From positions 10,533,001 to 10,597,000 of the forward strand of contig NC_056540.1 of assembly GCF_910596095.1 (NCBI RefSeq): a DNA stretch of 64,000 bases, in the 5' to 3' direction. The notes beneath the pieces are model-generated. The model ran no database searches. It was not told the DNA's origin and saw nothing but the letters and a program-made list of their open reading frames with translations. Below, piece after piece: positions 10,101 to 37,335 of this stretch; position 1 is the stretch's first letter, and the number at the start of each line of letters is the position of its first letter. A program made the translations under genes and the position numbers. This DNA comes from Thunnus maccoyii (Eukaryota > Chordata > Actinopteri > Scombriformes > Scombridae).

Positions 10101-13100
10101 CTAACCTGGCTCTGTCCACATACCACCTCTGCAGCTCACTAATTAACATGTTATATCTCATTAGTTCAATCCACACAAAAATTCTAAAGTGTAAAAATGA
10201 TTATTGTGGTTTTTACAGGGGGTTATGTGCCAGACTATTTCTTATAACTTCAGGAAGTTACTGCACCCAGTCAAGAAATAGTGTTGAACCTGTGATGGAC
10301 TGGCAACCTGTCACTTATTTTTCTCTATTTTATGCTCAGTGTATGTTGGGAGAGGCTCTGAGCTGTCTGTGACTCTAAATAGAAATAAACAGGCAGAAAC
10401 AACAGATTAAAGTGTTGTTTTGCAACTGCAGTGAGCATGATGTCTTTATCAAGATGCAGGTTGAAAGTCATACTAACATATACTTGCTGAAAATGTTTGG
10501 ACCTGCAAGCTTTGGCTTTCAGTTTTTCCTATCTTTACATTGTGCTTTCTGTCAGCATTTCCTCCCGGTGTGTTTTAGCTTTTGGTTGCTCACCTGTCCA
10601 AACGTGCCCTGGCATCACTCAGCTGTCTCTCCAGCAGGTTGTTTTCTTCCTGCAGCCTCTGGAGGGCCTCCTGACTCCTGTCCGCCACCCCTTGCCTACT
10701 CTGCTCTTGTTCCTCTAAAACAGCCAGTTCCCCCAGCACTTCCTCCATCTCCTCTTTCAGCTGTCTCAACCGCTCATCAGACTCCTCCCTCTCCTGCTTC
10801 AGCAGCACAGACAGGGAGTCAACAAGTGCCTGCAGAAATGTAGAGACAAGTACGGTTAGACATCTGTCACTGCACTGAATGTCGGTAGACATAAAAAGAG
10901 TATGTGCCATGTGAAACAAAAAATGTTTGTGTGACCTTTTCTTTTGTCAGTTCCTCAGTAAGAGTAGCATTGTCTTGCTGGAGCTGAATCTGTTTCTTTT
11001 TCTCATCTCTTTTTGCCTCCTTTAACAAGTTGAGCTCTGTCTTTAACTCCTCCACTCTCCTCAGCCCCTCCTCCTGAGTCTTGCCTAAAACCAAACAAAA
11101 TATACACATACATGCATCACAAACTTCTAACTAATTTTGCAATTTAAATAAACATAGTTAAAAAGATCTAGGTGAACATACTTCTCTCCTCCTCAGAGAA
11201 CAGAAACCTTTGTTCAAGATGCGCCACTCTCTCATCCAGCTCCTTCTCCGTCCTCCTGAGCACCTCCCGTAGTCGAGAGAGCTCTGCCTCCTGCTGACGA
11301 ACTGTTGCTTGAGAGTCTTCAACTTCTTGGTTGGCCATCTTCATTTGTGCCTCCAAGTCACTCGCCGACTTCTGTGAAGATGTAAGCTCAAGCTCTTGGT
11401 TCTCCAACCTCTTCTCCACTTCCAATAAAGCTTCCTTTGATGCTTGCAGCTCTTGCTGGTATGTCAGTGCCTCCTCCTCTTTTTGTCTCAGCACATCTTG
11501 GGTGGTTTCAAGCCCAGTAATGCGTTGCTCTAATTCAAGCTCTAGTTGCCTGTTTAGAATTGACAAATGAGAGTTATGATCTATAGTTGAGATCTAGCTT
11601 ACTTGGAGAAACTATTAGGCATGTGCTTACTTTATTTTCTCCACCTGAGAACCTGCAACAGTATTCTCGTGTGTCTTCTCTTGGAGCTTCAAGCGGAGAT
11701 CCTACAAACACACAAATTGGTCAAGCATGTTGTTCACAAGTATGATTAAAAGATGGAAGAAAGCTCTCATGTTTGTAAATTTGCCCTTGTTTGCCTAGTC
11801 CTACCTGGATCTGGTCATTGGCAGTGTCCAGGTATCCCTGCAAGACTCTGACCTCCTCTCTCAGTTCTCGTATCACAGCTGTAAAATAACACAGAATTTT
11901 AAGTGGCAGCATATTTTTTATTTATTACTTGTACAACAAAGGGCAACAGTTGAGAGGATTTTTCGGGCATTTAGGCCAGAGATGTTGAAAATGTGTGTTT
12001 TCTGGCAGTTATTGGTCAACTTAACTCACCATGCAACCTAGCATTCTCATTCTCCATCTCTTGATTCTGGGTTTTCGTCACTTGATGGAGGTCCTCTGTA
12101 AAAAGGTAAGAATCACAGTGAAGCCTTGATTATCCCATCTAACATGTGGGCAAAAACATTAGTCTCATCTGTTGATACTCAGTCTTACCCAAGTCTTTAT
12201 TTCTGTCCTTTAGAGTCTTGACAGTATCCCTGGCAGCTTGGAGGTCTGTTTCTAGCACCTTCAGTTTGCCTTCGGTGTTTATCTGGAGAACACTTAACTC
12301 CTAGACATAAACACACAAAATGCATAAGCACATTCTACTGCAGATGAAAATATGCTCAAACTTTTACATGTTTGATTGTGCTTAAACCAATGACAGATTT
12401 TACTGAATAAAGTTGTAATGAGGGGAGCTAATGCACACAAGTCACACCTTGTTTTTACTATCCAAATTGTTCCTGGCCTCCATCAGGTCCATTGTGAGGG
12501 AATTGATCTTCTTTTTTGTTGTGTCAGCAGAAACCTAAGAAAAAAACATGCACTCAGTTACACTGTTCATGCAGCACTGCTAAGAAACAAAAAAGGCCTC
12601 CAGGTGTAATCAAGACAGATTTCTAAATACAATCAAGCATTAATGTAAGCATTAAAGCCATGTAGACCTTGTTCTTTAAGAACTCATTGACTTTCTTGAG
12701 CTCAGCTCGCTCTCTCTCAAGGGTGGTAGCGTTGGCAGCGAGGCCCGTCTTCTCCCTGACTGCAGCCAGCAGCTTGGCCTCCACCTTTTTTAGCTCCTCT
12801 CCCAGGGCCAGCAAGCGACGGTCCTGCTCCCCTCGCTGCTGAACCAGGGACCGGATCTGTAACGAAACAATGTTATGGTTGAGACTTTCACACACACAGT
12901 AATAGAAACAATGACAACATGAACACCTGTTGGTTTCCAGTTGCTCATAGTTATAATTGAACAACACAAGCCACTAATTACAAAAAATAACATTTTTGTG
13001 GCTACACTATAGTACAAATGTGTACCTCATTCTCCAAGAGCTTCTGCTGCTTTGCTTCCATGGTCATGCCATTCTTCTCTTTCTTTGCACTTGAGCCCTC

Positions 13101-13792
13101 AACCTGTGTTTTGACAAGACAAAAAGAGGGACAGCGTCATGACAGAAGCAGTTGTAAGGCAAGCAGATCTGTTACTACGCAGCGATCCGAGTGGCGTTAC
13201 TACATGTGAAGTTAAAACTGACGACTTACAAGACCATCGACTGACATAGTCCTGCGGAAAGGTGACATGGGCGCAGTCTTGGAGGGCGATGGAGGTGGCA
13301 TAGGGGCTGCAGCGGCTGGAGACACAGGTAATGAAAATACGTACATGAAAAAAAACTACATGTTACGTTGTGTTTTGAATTTTTCTTCATTTTTTGCTTA
13401 TTAGATTCACTGACCCGCCTTAACAGGTTTAAACCGATCAGATTTGTCGAAGGACGCAGCCCCCTTCAGCTCCCCAGGTTTAATCTCATAGAGGCCGGGT
13501 GGAGGGGCACAACCTTCGGTTAAAAGCACAACGTTAAGTCAATTATCATCCAGACCGTTAAGCACTAACACTGCTTCTTTGTTAGTTCATCTGTCTGACC
13601 TGTTAGCTGGTTCGTTTTCACTAGGTCCAATTAGGTTCAGTAGTAAGCGTATCGTTATGTATTGCATGTCAGCTAACATAAGCTAACGTTAGTTACCGTT
13701 GAATAAATATTTTCCAACATGCTACTCGCGTCTTAACGGTACTTACCGACGTTCTCGTTGAACCTCTTCAAAGGAGCTCTTGAAAAAGACAT
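7137..13792 (-). CDS. hmmr: Hyaluronan-mediated motility receptor (RHAMM)
   Basis: A spindle and microtubule-associated coiled-coil protein that can also bind hyaluronan. Coding exons, 5' to 3': 13792-13747, 13513-13415, 13315-13230, 13103-13026, 12856-12668, 12534-12448, 12300-12189, 12095-12030, 11878-11805, 11701-11631, 11549-11182, 11084-10936, 10829-10594, 9836-9720, 9609-9409, 9312-8587, 8510-8438, 7770-7594, 7457-7295, 7153-7137. Together they give 3,135 bases and 1,044 residues, with codon phase kept throughout. The N-terminus [16 protein letters not shown] followed by [17 protein letters not shown] matches the family's conserved microtubule-binding start. Nearly all the rest is Glu/Gln/Leu-rich coiled coil. 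The conserved C-terminal block includes LLGHQNQ and the basic hyaluronan-binding motif [11 protein letters not shown] (967-977), then [10 protein letters not shown]. It is clearly longer than mammalian HMMR (about 725 residues), partly through one 726-base exon. The largest introns (7771-8437, 9837-10593) hold no other gene. Confidence 0.95.
9980..10285 (+). repeat. Teleost interspersed repeat fragment in hmmr intron
   Basis: Text such as GGACATTTTGGAAAATATGC, CACTAATTAACATGTTATAT and GGGGGTTATGTGCCAGACTA matches, from memory, a repeat that is very common in introns of spiny-rayed fish. No coding capacity. The family name and exact ends are not assigned. Confidence 0.65.
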
Positions 13793-13891
13793 TTCTAGCC
13801 CAATGTGACTTTTAATATTACAATTCACCAGTCTAGATAAGGCTGCAGTGCAGCTCCCTTTGACAAACAACAAACGCTTCACCGCTGAAAT

Positions 13892-13959
13892 TTCAAATCA
13901 ACGTCGTACGTACAGTCACATACGTATGGCCAATCAGCACCCAGTCCTGGCTGACGTCA
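13892..13959 (-). promoter_or_regulatory. hmmr promoter: CHR-like, CCAAT and CRE elements
   Basis: Upstream of the hmmr start codon (13792) the minus strand reads TTTGAA at 13897-13892, a cell-cycle homology region core. A CCAAT box lies at 13930-13934 (on the plus strand) and a perfect CRE, TGACGTCA, at 13952-13959. NF-Y CCAAT boxes with a nearby CHR are typical of G2/M genes, a class that includes HMMR. Transcription start presumably lies between about 13800 and 13880. Confidence 0.5.
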
Positions 13960-14865
13960 TCCTGTTGTCCGCATTATTTTCTCACGTTTTCTCTGAAAGC
14001 TCCATTCGTAATTCGCATTCGTGGTTCTCTTTATACATCCATGATTCGTAATGTGTAAATCTATTGATTATTGTATTATAAAGTACATTTATACTACCGC
14101 CCATAAATTTTCTAACCTCTTACCTTGCGCAGGGGGCGTGGAGCCTAATCCTAGTTTTAACTGGGCGATAGGCGCGGTACTTAGACTGATCACAGAACTC
14201 TGAGTTTAAAAAAGTGTTTATTCTTTAAACAGGAAGTAGGCTGTTATGCTTTCTGTGCTCCTACCAGATGTAGGATTTGCATCAAATAAGAATCACAGAA
14301 ATTAAACTTTTCTGAGTTGAAATGCACAGAAAGTGACAATAGATTAGGGATAGGAACTAATCCCCAGTTTTTATAGATCATACATTTCTTATGTTGTTGA
14401 TATGTGAACTCTCAAGTGTACTAAAATGAATTGATTCACCAAAACCTTGTTACATAAGTGATTTCACAAGAATGAAGTTGGACCAGCTGGACCTTATAGA
14501 TCTGAGGATCTGAAGAAAAAAATAACTGTCCAATTACAGTATATTATCTATGTGCCTCTCTGTTGTCTAAGTATTGTTCTACGCTATTCTAGTAGACAAT
14601 ACTATATATCTCTTTTTTGCCTATAACCTTTAAGATATTTAACCTAAAAATATCTGAGCCTTCATACAAAACCCCCTAACAAACATATGTAATAAATGCT
14701 TGTGCCATTGAACCCCGTCAAAACCCCAAACCCCAAAACTATTAGCAAGGACATGACATTGGTGTCCTCAATGGTGGCGAGACAACAAACCTACCCAGCT
14801 AATGACGTTATCTATGTACATCCAACATCATACATATAATTTCAATTTTTTTCAGTTAAACATTT
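13960..14865. other. Intergenic stretch between cyfip2 and hmmr
   Basis: About 0.9 kb between the hmmr promoter and the presumed cyfip2 3' end. No open frame or repeat stands out. Confidence 0.6.
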
Positions 14866-16651
14866 TTTATTTCATGGAAATACAACATAATTTCAAATCC
14901 TTTGCAGGACGATTGTTGTACATTTTATATTCTTTTCTCCATTTTTTGTACTTCAAAACATGGTCACTTGTACAACAATATCATAAACAAAGCCTCATGT
15001 CACAAATGGAGCCATTGATGACAATAAATTACACTTGCCATGCTAAGGTTTCGAGATGATACATTGGTACCTTCATTTTTACTAGATTAACCTTTAAATG
15101 AACAATAAGTCGGAGTTGAATAAATATGATAAAAAGACACTGGAATTACAAAAGAAACTTTCTTCATTCAAAACGGAGCAGAAAAAGATCACAGGGCTGT
15201 TTGAGGAGAGTTACTGCTTAATAATTCATTTGTTTTTCTTCATATGAAAAAAATAGGGACCATTTTTGCATATTTTGATAACACTGCTAAATCTAAAGCA
15301 AAATTCCAACAATAGTAAATACTGACTATACTTAGGAAACTGCCCTTTAATTATAACTGACACTTTAGTCATGATTTTTTTTTTTTCCTTTATGTGCAGA
15401 GTATTTCATAGGTCTGCCAGACCAACATCACCCATTCACACTCAAAACAGGTTAATCTAGTACAGCACTGTCTTTATACAACCTAGAGGTATTTTTTAAA
15501 TCTTGTTTCTTTAATTTTTCATTTTGTTTTGTTTTTTTCAACTCTGGAAAAAGCAAACACATTTACCCAGATGAAGAACATGTGTCTTTTCCAAATTGTA
15601 AATAATATCACTGTATTCATGTACAGAATATAAAAATCTTTCCAACAGACAAAAGAAAAAAAAAACTGTTGATGAGGTTTCCAGTCAGTAGAAGAGGCAA
15701 GTATACCAAGGATGTGTAAATTAAAATATTAATAATTAAAAACAAGAACAATTACAACACTCAACACTTCACTTAGTTCAACAGTGAAATTTACAGTGGA
15801 ACTGGTACCCAATAAAAATGCATCAGGAGGAAAGAAAACCAGATGTGGTGGGTTAAGGTAAATCGAAACAGCGATGTACCTTCATTCCTTTGAAAGCAAG
15901 CAGGCGTAGAAGAAGTGAAGAAGTAATGAAGACGTACTCAAATGCATCGTGATAGACACGGTGTATCATCAACATTGGCGGACCAGATTATTACACAAAT
16001 GAGTGAAGAGATTTAAATGTATCACAATAAACAGGTTTGAGCCATAGTAGAGGACAGGCATGATGGTAGCACAGGTGTCCAATGCTAGTACGGTTAGTAG
16101 CTGTAGTAGCACTTAGAGCACCAAGTTAAAAGATTTTTATGTAACTTAGAAAATTAGTTATTTAATGTTGCAGTATTTAAGGATTCAGTATTTCATTTGA
16201 ACTCTTTGTTAGGTTTGATTTCGTCACGGCACTTGTTTGCAGGCGTTGATGACGTTGAACAGCTGTGCCTCCGAACAAGTGGAGCTAAATAGGGCTTCAG
16301 TTTATAGGATAGAGACACTCTTTTGCCAATTGTGTCAGTAATCCAATCCACAGATGTGCAGTTGAAGGAGTAAGAGAAGGCATGCATGAGTCTGGGTGAA
16401 AAGAAAGAAAAGGTGTGAATATACAATTCCGCCTCTGGTCTGGCCCACTTCTCTGCTCCAAGAATTCAAAGACAGTCACATTTTTAGATAAAGGAATAGT
16501 TTGAGAGGATTTGTCTTTAGATTCTTATAGCCACTGAGGAGCCATCATGGTAACCTTTACCTCTAAAAGACCAGCAAGAGGCAGAAATTAGTATCACAGC
16601 TATGGGGAATGTGTGTAAGTGTGTGTGTGCACTATGTGTGAAGGGTCTTTT
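14866..16651 (-). other. cyfip2 3' untranslated region (estimated)
   Basis: The AU-rich stretch after the cyfip2 stop has no competing gene. A minus-strand AATAAA (TTTATT at 14866-14871) is the chosen end. Its length of about 1.8 kb is in keeping with the long 3' UTR of mammalian CYFIP2. Other hexamers could be used. Confidence 0.45.
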
Positions 16652-31068
<14,417 letters not shown>

Positions 31069-31246
31069 TCACTCACACTACACCCCAGTCTGACAGAAAG
31101 AGAGAAAAAGAGAGCAACGATATGAAATAAGGAGGCAGAAGAAGCTCCGTTACAACAATTCAGAAGATGCTAAATGGAACTGGATTTTCTTTAGACGAGC
31201 AACTCAAATCCAGGCTTGTACCCCAGGAGGTGCCTCTGCAGTTGTC

Positions 31247-31265
31247 GGGGGGGGGGGGGGGGGGG
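31247..31265. repeat. (G)19 homopolymer
   Basis: Nineteen consecutive G in cyfip2 intron 1, about 190 bases upstream of the coding start. Confidence 0.9.
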
Positions 31266-31439
31266 TACGTGGAAAGACTGCAGAGTAGATTTGATTTAAT
31301 AAAAATAATGATTTGATACAAAAAATATATATGTGTATATCCTGACTGAACTGAGTCAGCCATATCACCGGAACACCAGATGTTGCAACAAAGAATGTGT
31401 GAAAAGCAAGCAAGCAGAGAAGCTGAGACGTTTGGCTAA

Positions 31440-32165
31440 TAGTAATGTAGAAATGGCTAAAATAGATAAATAGCTATCTATTTTAGCCATTTTTTGCCAT
31501 ATTTTAGCCAAATAGATAATAACTAATTCATTCTATTCTATTGTTTAGACTAGACAGCTAAAAGTAATGGATAACCGTTGAAATAAAAGTAATGGAAAAC
31601 AGTTTAAATAGACAGCTAAAAGCAATGGATAAACAGCTAAATATATGGCTAAAAATAATGGTTAAATCGTTGAAGTAGTTAGCTAAAAGTGACAGATAAA
31701 CGGTTAAAATAGCTAAAAGTAACAAGAAAATCGTTGGTAATGGTTAGCTAAAAGTACGGTTAAAATAGTTAGCTAAAAGTAACACATAAATAGCTTATAT
31801 AGGAAGTAAATAGCTGAAATAGTTAGCTAAAAATAACAGATAAATGGTTAAAATAGCTAAAAGTAACAAGAAAATCGTTGGTAATGGTTAGCTAAAAGTA
31901 CAGTTAAAATAGTTAGCTAAAAGTAACATATAAATAGCTTATATAGGAAGTAAATAGCTGAAATAGTTAGCTAAAAGTAACAGATAAATGGTTAAAATAG
32001 CTAAAAGTAACAAGAAAATCGTTGGTAATGGTTAGCTAAAAGTACAGTTAAAATAGCTAAAAGTAACACATAAATAGCTTATATAGGAAGTAAATAGCTG
32101 AAATAGATAAAAGTAATAGATAAACGGTTGAAAAAGATAGCAAAGTAATAGATAAATGGTTGAAA
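31440..32165. repeat. Minisatellite with 144-bp higher-order unit
   Basis: The array is built on AGCTAAAAGTAA and ATAAATGGTTAAAATAG submotifs. The phrase AAGAAAATCGTTGGTAATGG recurs at 31724, 31868 and 32012, exactly 144 bases apart, and the sequence between is almost identical, so there are about two and a half higher-order copies flanked by more diverged units. It lies in cyfip2 intron 1. There is no coding capacity. Confidence 0.9.
31452..31492. repeat. Perfect palindrome (hairpin) at the minisatellite edge
   Basis: The arms AATGGCTAAAATAGATA and TATCTATTTTAGCCATT are exact reverse complements around a 6- to 7-base spacer. The arms carry the same GCTAAAATAG core as the neighbouring array. 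Confidence 0.8.
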
Positions 32166-33357
32166 TCTCCTGCTTTTGCCACTCCAAGTGGTAGTAGTAC
32201 GAATGCAGACTTAAACAAACTGACCATCTCATTGACCATCATCGATAGTTAAATATGCAGTTTGAAATGAGTTCAAAAAAACACATTTTGAACATGTTGG
32301 GTGGTGTCGAAGGGGGTACTTGCGTTAATCTGACAGGGATGTGGGGGGCACTGACAAAAAAGTTGAGAGGATGCAGAATCATTAGATTTAATGAATAAGG
32401 AAGGTGACAGTGCAATTCAAATACATGCTCTTCTCAGATTATGCAACAATACTGCAATATACTCAGAAAGAAAAACACCAGATATTGTCTTGACTTCTTG
32501 ACTTGTCTCCACAACTTCATTTCCTCTTACAAAACCCTGTTTTGGCTGTGCGGTGCTGTATGTCTGTGTTCACCCTGCACCTGTATCCTCTCCTATTTCA
32601 ATACCAGACTAACGTTCAGGGGAAGTGAAGGGTAGAGGCCCCTCACGGTTTCCTTTTCACCCTCTTCATTTGACTAGAGGCATATTTGAAGTGTGTAATT
32701 CTTGAAATACCAAGACCTAGAAATCTCATTGACCTGAAAGTTGAAGAACAGTCTGAAAATGAATGACATTTGACAAATACAAAATGTGCTATCTAGAAAA
32801 GGCAGTGGACCCACTGGCAAAGACAAAATCTGATGAGGAAAAAGTTGTATTTTATTATAAATTAAAAATATTGGGTGGTATAATATGAACACGCCTTATG
32901 CATGCAGCTAAAAAAAAATCCAAAACTATCAATATGATAATACATGGGATCTGTCGTTAGAAAAAATTACTAGACCCTCTCGAAACTCTACAGCCCCCGA
33001 AGATCCCTCTTGCTCATTATAAAACACCAGCCCAGCCAAAGCAGCGTATACGTGCCCACCCGTATATCATGTGCCTCTCAGAAATGTGTGTTTTACGTCT
33101 GACCTGGCAGACAAGGCTGACAGGGCCAATAATCAGCTTAATATTCACAGCCAGAGAGAGCACACTGAGCTGAGGAGGCCAGAGGCCAAACACAGAGGAG
33201 AAAAGAGGCAGATAAAACTAAACGTGGTCGTCTCTCTTCTCCTTGCCAACAGTAGACAGTAAGCTTCCAATAACACAAGGCACAGTCTTGAATCACACTG
33301 TGAAATTGTAAATGGTTGCAATCATTTTGGGTAATATGAATACGGTCATGTTATAGG

Positions 33358-33360
<3 letters not shown>

Positions 33361-33395
<35 letters not shown>
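33361..33395. repeat. (TA)n microsatellite
   Basis: About 17 TA units. Confidence 0.9.
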
Positions 33396-33398
<3 letters not shown>

Positions 33399-36300
33399 AC
33401 GCAGGTTTTAATTTGTACATTTATGAACTGAGATACTTCCAAACATAATGCTTCTACACTCAAGCCACGGTTAGAACGTCTAAATGTCAAAACAGCAGCA
33501 TGTGTGAGAAATCTCATTATGAACCTTCAATTTAAGATTATGTTGTCTCCACCTGTCTCCAAATCTGATCTAAACATTAGTGCTAATCTTGACCAAGCAT
33601 AACATTTTCAAATTGATCACTATTACAACTAGAGGAGTGCACTCAATAAAGTGCAGATTAGTCTCAGTTTTCTTTAAAATGCATAGAATAGTGTAATGGC
33701 CTCCTGGGTTCGCGTAACTGTATAAATTTAATGAGGTAAAAATAAACGGGACGAAACTTCTCAATTTAAAGACGCTCATTTATTTAGAAAATGTTGTTGT
33801 AACACACCAGAGAAAATGAAACTCTTCCCTTCCTCCCTCTCTCCTCTACAAACAAAGAAAGGTTGAATCTCATTAAATGTCACTCCCGGCTTCCTTACAA
33901 TCAAGACGGCAACAAAACTAACAAAAACGGGGATTTATTAATCTCATATTGTGCCTAACTTCAGTGGATCATAACATATGGAATTAGCCTAATCTGCAGA
34001 TGCTCCGGTTCAAGATGAGACCAAACTCTTCTATGGATGTCAGTTTTTGAGCCCCGACGAAATGCGGCCTGCAACAAACATGTTTTTAGCTGATTGCCGG
34101 AAATGCATTTTGCTGCAGTTGTCGACCATTTGCGGCACCTACCAGCTGTTTAAGAGGAGTGAGGAGTCAGCAGTCGACGGTGGTCTGACACACATTATAA
34201 GATAGGTTTTTTAACAAATGTGAATCACGGCAACCACAAGAGGTCTTTGTGCATACAGTCATAAATGTGCACAAAAAATATTAGGCTAACGGGTCCAGTA
34301 GTATGCAAGACTAGCTGTGGACAGATACACACACGGACACACAAGGACACCAGGACACACACACGACCAAACACATGATCTATAACAAAGTCTGCTTGCA
34401 GCCAGCAATGTACAACATTAATTACAACACATTTGGCCTACATCATAAATACACTGAGATACATTGCTGCAGATCACATGTGAAAGCGTATTAATATGAT
34501 CACAAACAAAGTGAAAAAGAGGAGGGTGGAGTTTCCTGTCACATATAGTGACAGGAGTCATAGCTGCATGATGTAAAACACCAGCTTCAAGCCTGAAATC
34601 AGCAAAATGACTCAGTCCTCAAACTTACACTAATGACACTTGGGTAATCATACTGAGTGCAAGGTCCCTTAGTTGACCTTCCTTATTATATGGAAGAAAT
34701 AGTCCATCCAAGCAGATACACTGACGATATTCAAGAAAATGTATCTTTGTCTGAAGTGTCAAATCAATATTCTTTTTTCCCACAATTATCTGTATAACTG
34801 ATATACCTAAAAATTTTTAAATCAATTTTAAAATGTTATAGTTGATGATGGGTGACCTTATTTCTCACTGGTCTATGGAATAATGAAGATTAAATGATGT
34901 TGCTCTACAGTAAGTATGAAATGAAAATTTACAATAACCTGCAGATTTGTAATAATGTTGGTGTGCAGTGATGAAGACTTAAAATTAAACGTCAGAAACA
35001 AGTTTTTTCCCTCATGTTTGAGTAAAAGAAGTTCAAAAAAAAAAAAAAAAAGATTGTGTTGCCTTGAAGATGACACTTTTTGCACTTTACAACCTGTATT
35101 CACACATACCCTGACTCTTTGAAGACTTGGTTGAACGCAACGGTTATTTTTAACTGTTCAGCTTATAGAGAATGAAACACGCAGCTTACTTCAAGGGGTT
35201 TTGTCGAGCAGACAAACATGCTCAGTGCTACTAAACTCCCATCTGTGCTTGGGAATACAGGCGCAGTCTGAAGCCCGGGTTGGCTGAATAAACTTTCCCA
35301 CCCTATACCAGACTCTGCTCAACAGTTGGTGTGTCTGTCTCTGTGTGTGTGCGCATCTTTACATAGAAAAGGGCCCCTTCATTCCCTTCTGGACACTTAG
35401 TAACCTAGCTGTAGGCCTGTATCACACCGGAACGACAACGTGAGCCTGCGCAAGACAACGGCTCTCTTTAGAAATGCCACAGTAGGACTCCCAAAACACA
35501 GAACATCAATGCTTGTGTAAGAAGAAGCCGTATCATTAATGATATGCATGGCAAAATGCCCTGTGGCACGACCTGACATTATGACTGAAGTTACTATACA
35601 TCAAGATCATGGGTCACATCTCATGACAGCACTAAACGATAGAGGTAGGATGCAGGGGTGCTGAGGAAGTGCTTCAAATATCACCGAAAAAAAAAAAGAG
35701 AACAGAAATAGAGTAACAGAAACAAAACAGTAACAAATAGAGTGATAAAAATAGCTGAAAGAGGCTTTGAAACATATGATACATCATTTGTAAAAGATAA
35801 TAATGGCATTTATGTGTTTCTAAGCATTTGTGTAGTGCATCTTGCCTGAGAGAAAGACACAATGAGTGAGAGAAAGTGTGTCAAGTCCAGGGTCACACCA
35901 CTCTATGGGATCTCCCCCTAAGGCTACCTTTGAAATACATATCCATCCTCACTCACAATAACATCTGATCCGATCAGCGTGGAAAACAAGGATATTTGTG
36001 CATTAGACGTGTGCACAAACACACACACATGATCCTTTTACAACACTGACAGTCAACACACTAGTAGTTAAATGTCTGTTCCAGCAGCATCTGCGCGGTC
36101 TACAGCGTGTCATCGTGGCACAGCGCGCTGGCCGGCTGAGGTATTTGACGGGCTGATTGTCATTTCAGAGACCAAAACTGCTGTCGTCTCATGATCCCCA
36201 TGATGTCATGCTTTCCTTTTTAGACCAACAACAATGGACGTCACATGAATATGCAATGTGGAGAAAAAAAGAACACAAGCCTGGCTCACATGACCAAGCC

Positions 36301-36789
36301 TGACAGGTAGAAAGGAAGAGTGGAGGTTAGAGGGTAAACAAAGCCTAAACTAACATCACCGGCCTTTTTATTTGTTAGATATTACATTTTCTAATCATTT
36401 CTTTTATAGATTTATGGCATTTATGGTAGCAAATACTGTCAAACTAATGAAAATGTGTTGATTTTGACATTACAAATGTTCTTTGTTTACCATACAGTCA
36501 TTTCTCTGTGTTTGTTAACTCAACTTCCTTTTTCTTTGGCTGTTTGCTTCATTGGTTGTTTCTTTCTACAGGCATTTGTCATTGTCTGTCTGGCTTTGTC
36601 TCTCAATGTACTCAGCTAAAAAAAAAGCAAAAACATAACATAACCACAATACCAGCCGCTAACAGCTGCTCATGATCACGTTGTCAGGTTTGCAGGGAAC
36701 AGTTATAACAATACTTGTAATATAGTACAACGTATCACTACAGAACAAAGCTCCAACACAGACAGTTTCCAATAGCCATATATGAAGCA

Positions 36790-37040
36790 GATTTTACATC
36801 TGAAGACCACTTTACCTTTAATTGTAACCCTAATGATGTCATCTGGGTGACTCTGGCTTGAGCTTGGGGGTTAGAGAGCCTGTGTTACAGTTTGGAGGCA
36901 TGGTGGTTTAAAAGAAGTTGGCATTTAGGAGGCCTGATGAAAGATGCTATCCAGTTGCATTAGGGGAAATGTAGGATATAACTTATGAGGGTACAATACT
37001 TAATTGCTGGAGTACCCCTTTAAGATATATTACCAGGAAT
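36790..37040. repeat. Teleost interspersed repeat fragment
   Basis: Phrases such as GATGCTATCCAGTTGCATTA and TTGCTGGAGTACCCCTTTAA are, from memory, a recurrent fish intronic repeat. Boundaries approximate; family not assigned. Confidence 0.45.
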
Positions 37041-37067
37041 GAAACTGGTTATTCCTACTATCAATGA

Positions 37068-37335
37068 ATCTGTTGATTTTGTTTGAATAATTAAAGCAAA
37101 TTGTCAGTCACAATGCCTCAGAGCCCAAGATGGCGTCTTCAGATTGCTTGTTTTGTCCAAAAACAGTCTAAAACCCAAATATATTCTACTCACAATGATA
37201 TAAAACAGAGAAAGGAGCAAATCCTCACATTTGAGAAGCTGGAACAAGTGACTCTTCATCTATCTATAACAGTTCAAAATCCTCAAAATAGTAAGCAGCA
37301 AAACCTTTCCTACTGATCAACTCAATAAACTGACT
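37068..37335 (+). repeat. Partial copy of a 'GGGCTGCAAC' teleost repeat
   Basis: It contains GAGCCCAAGATGGCGTCTTC, AGATTGCTTGTTTTGTCC and CACATTTGAGAAGCTGGAAC, which are internal blocks of the same family as the fuller copy at 50289-50660. Both ends appear decayed. Confidence 0.6.

Noticed and set aside
31440-32165. CRISPR-like array
   Set aside because: Units are contiguous variants with no unique spacers, inside a vertebrate intron; it is a minisatellite.
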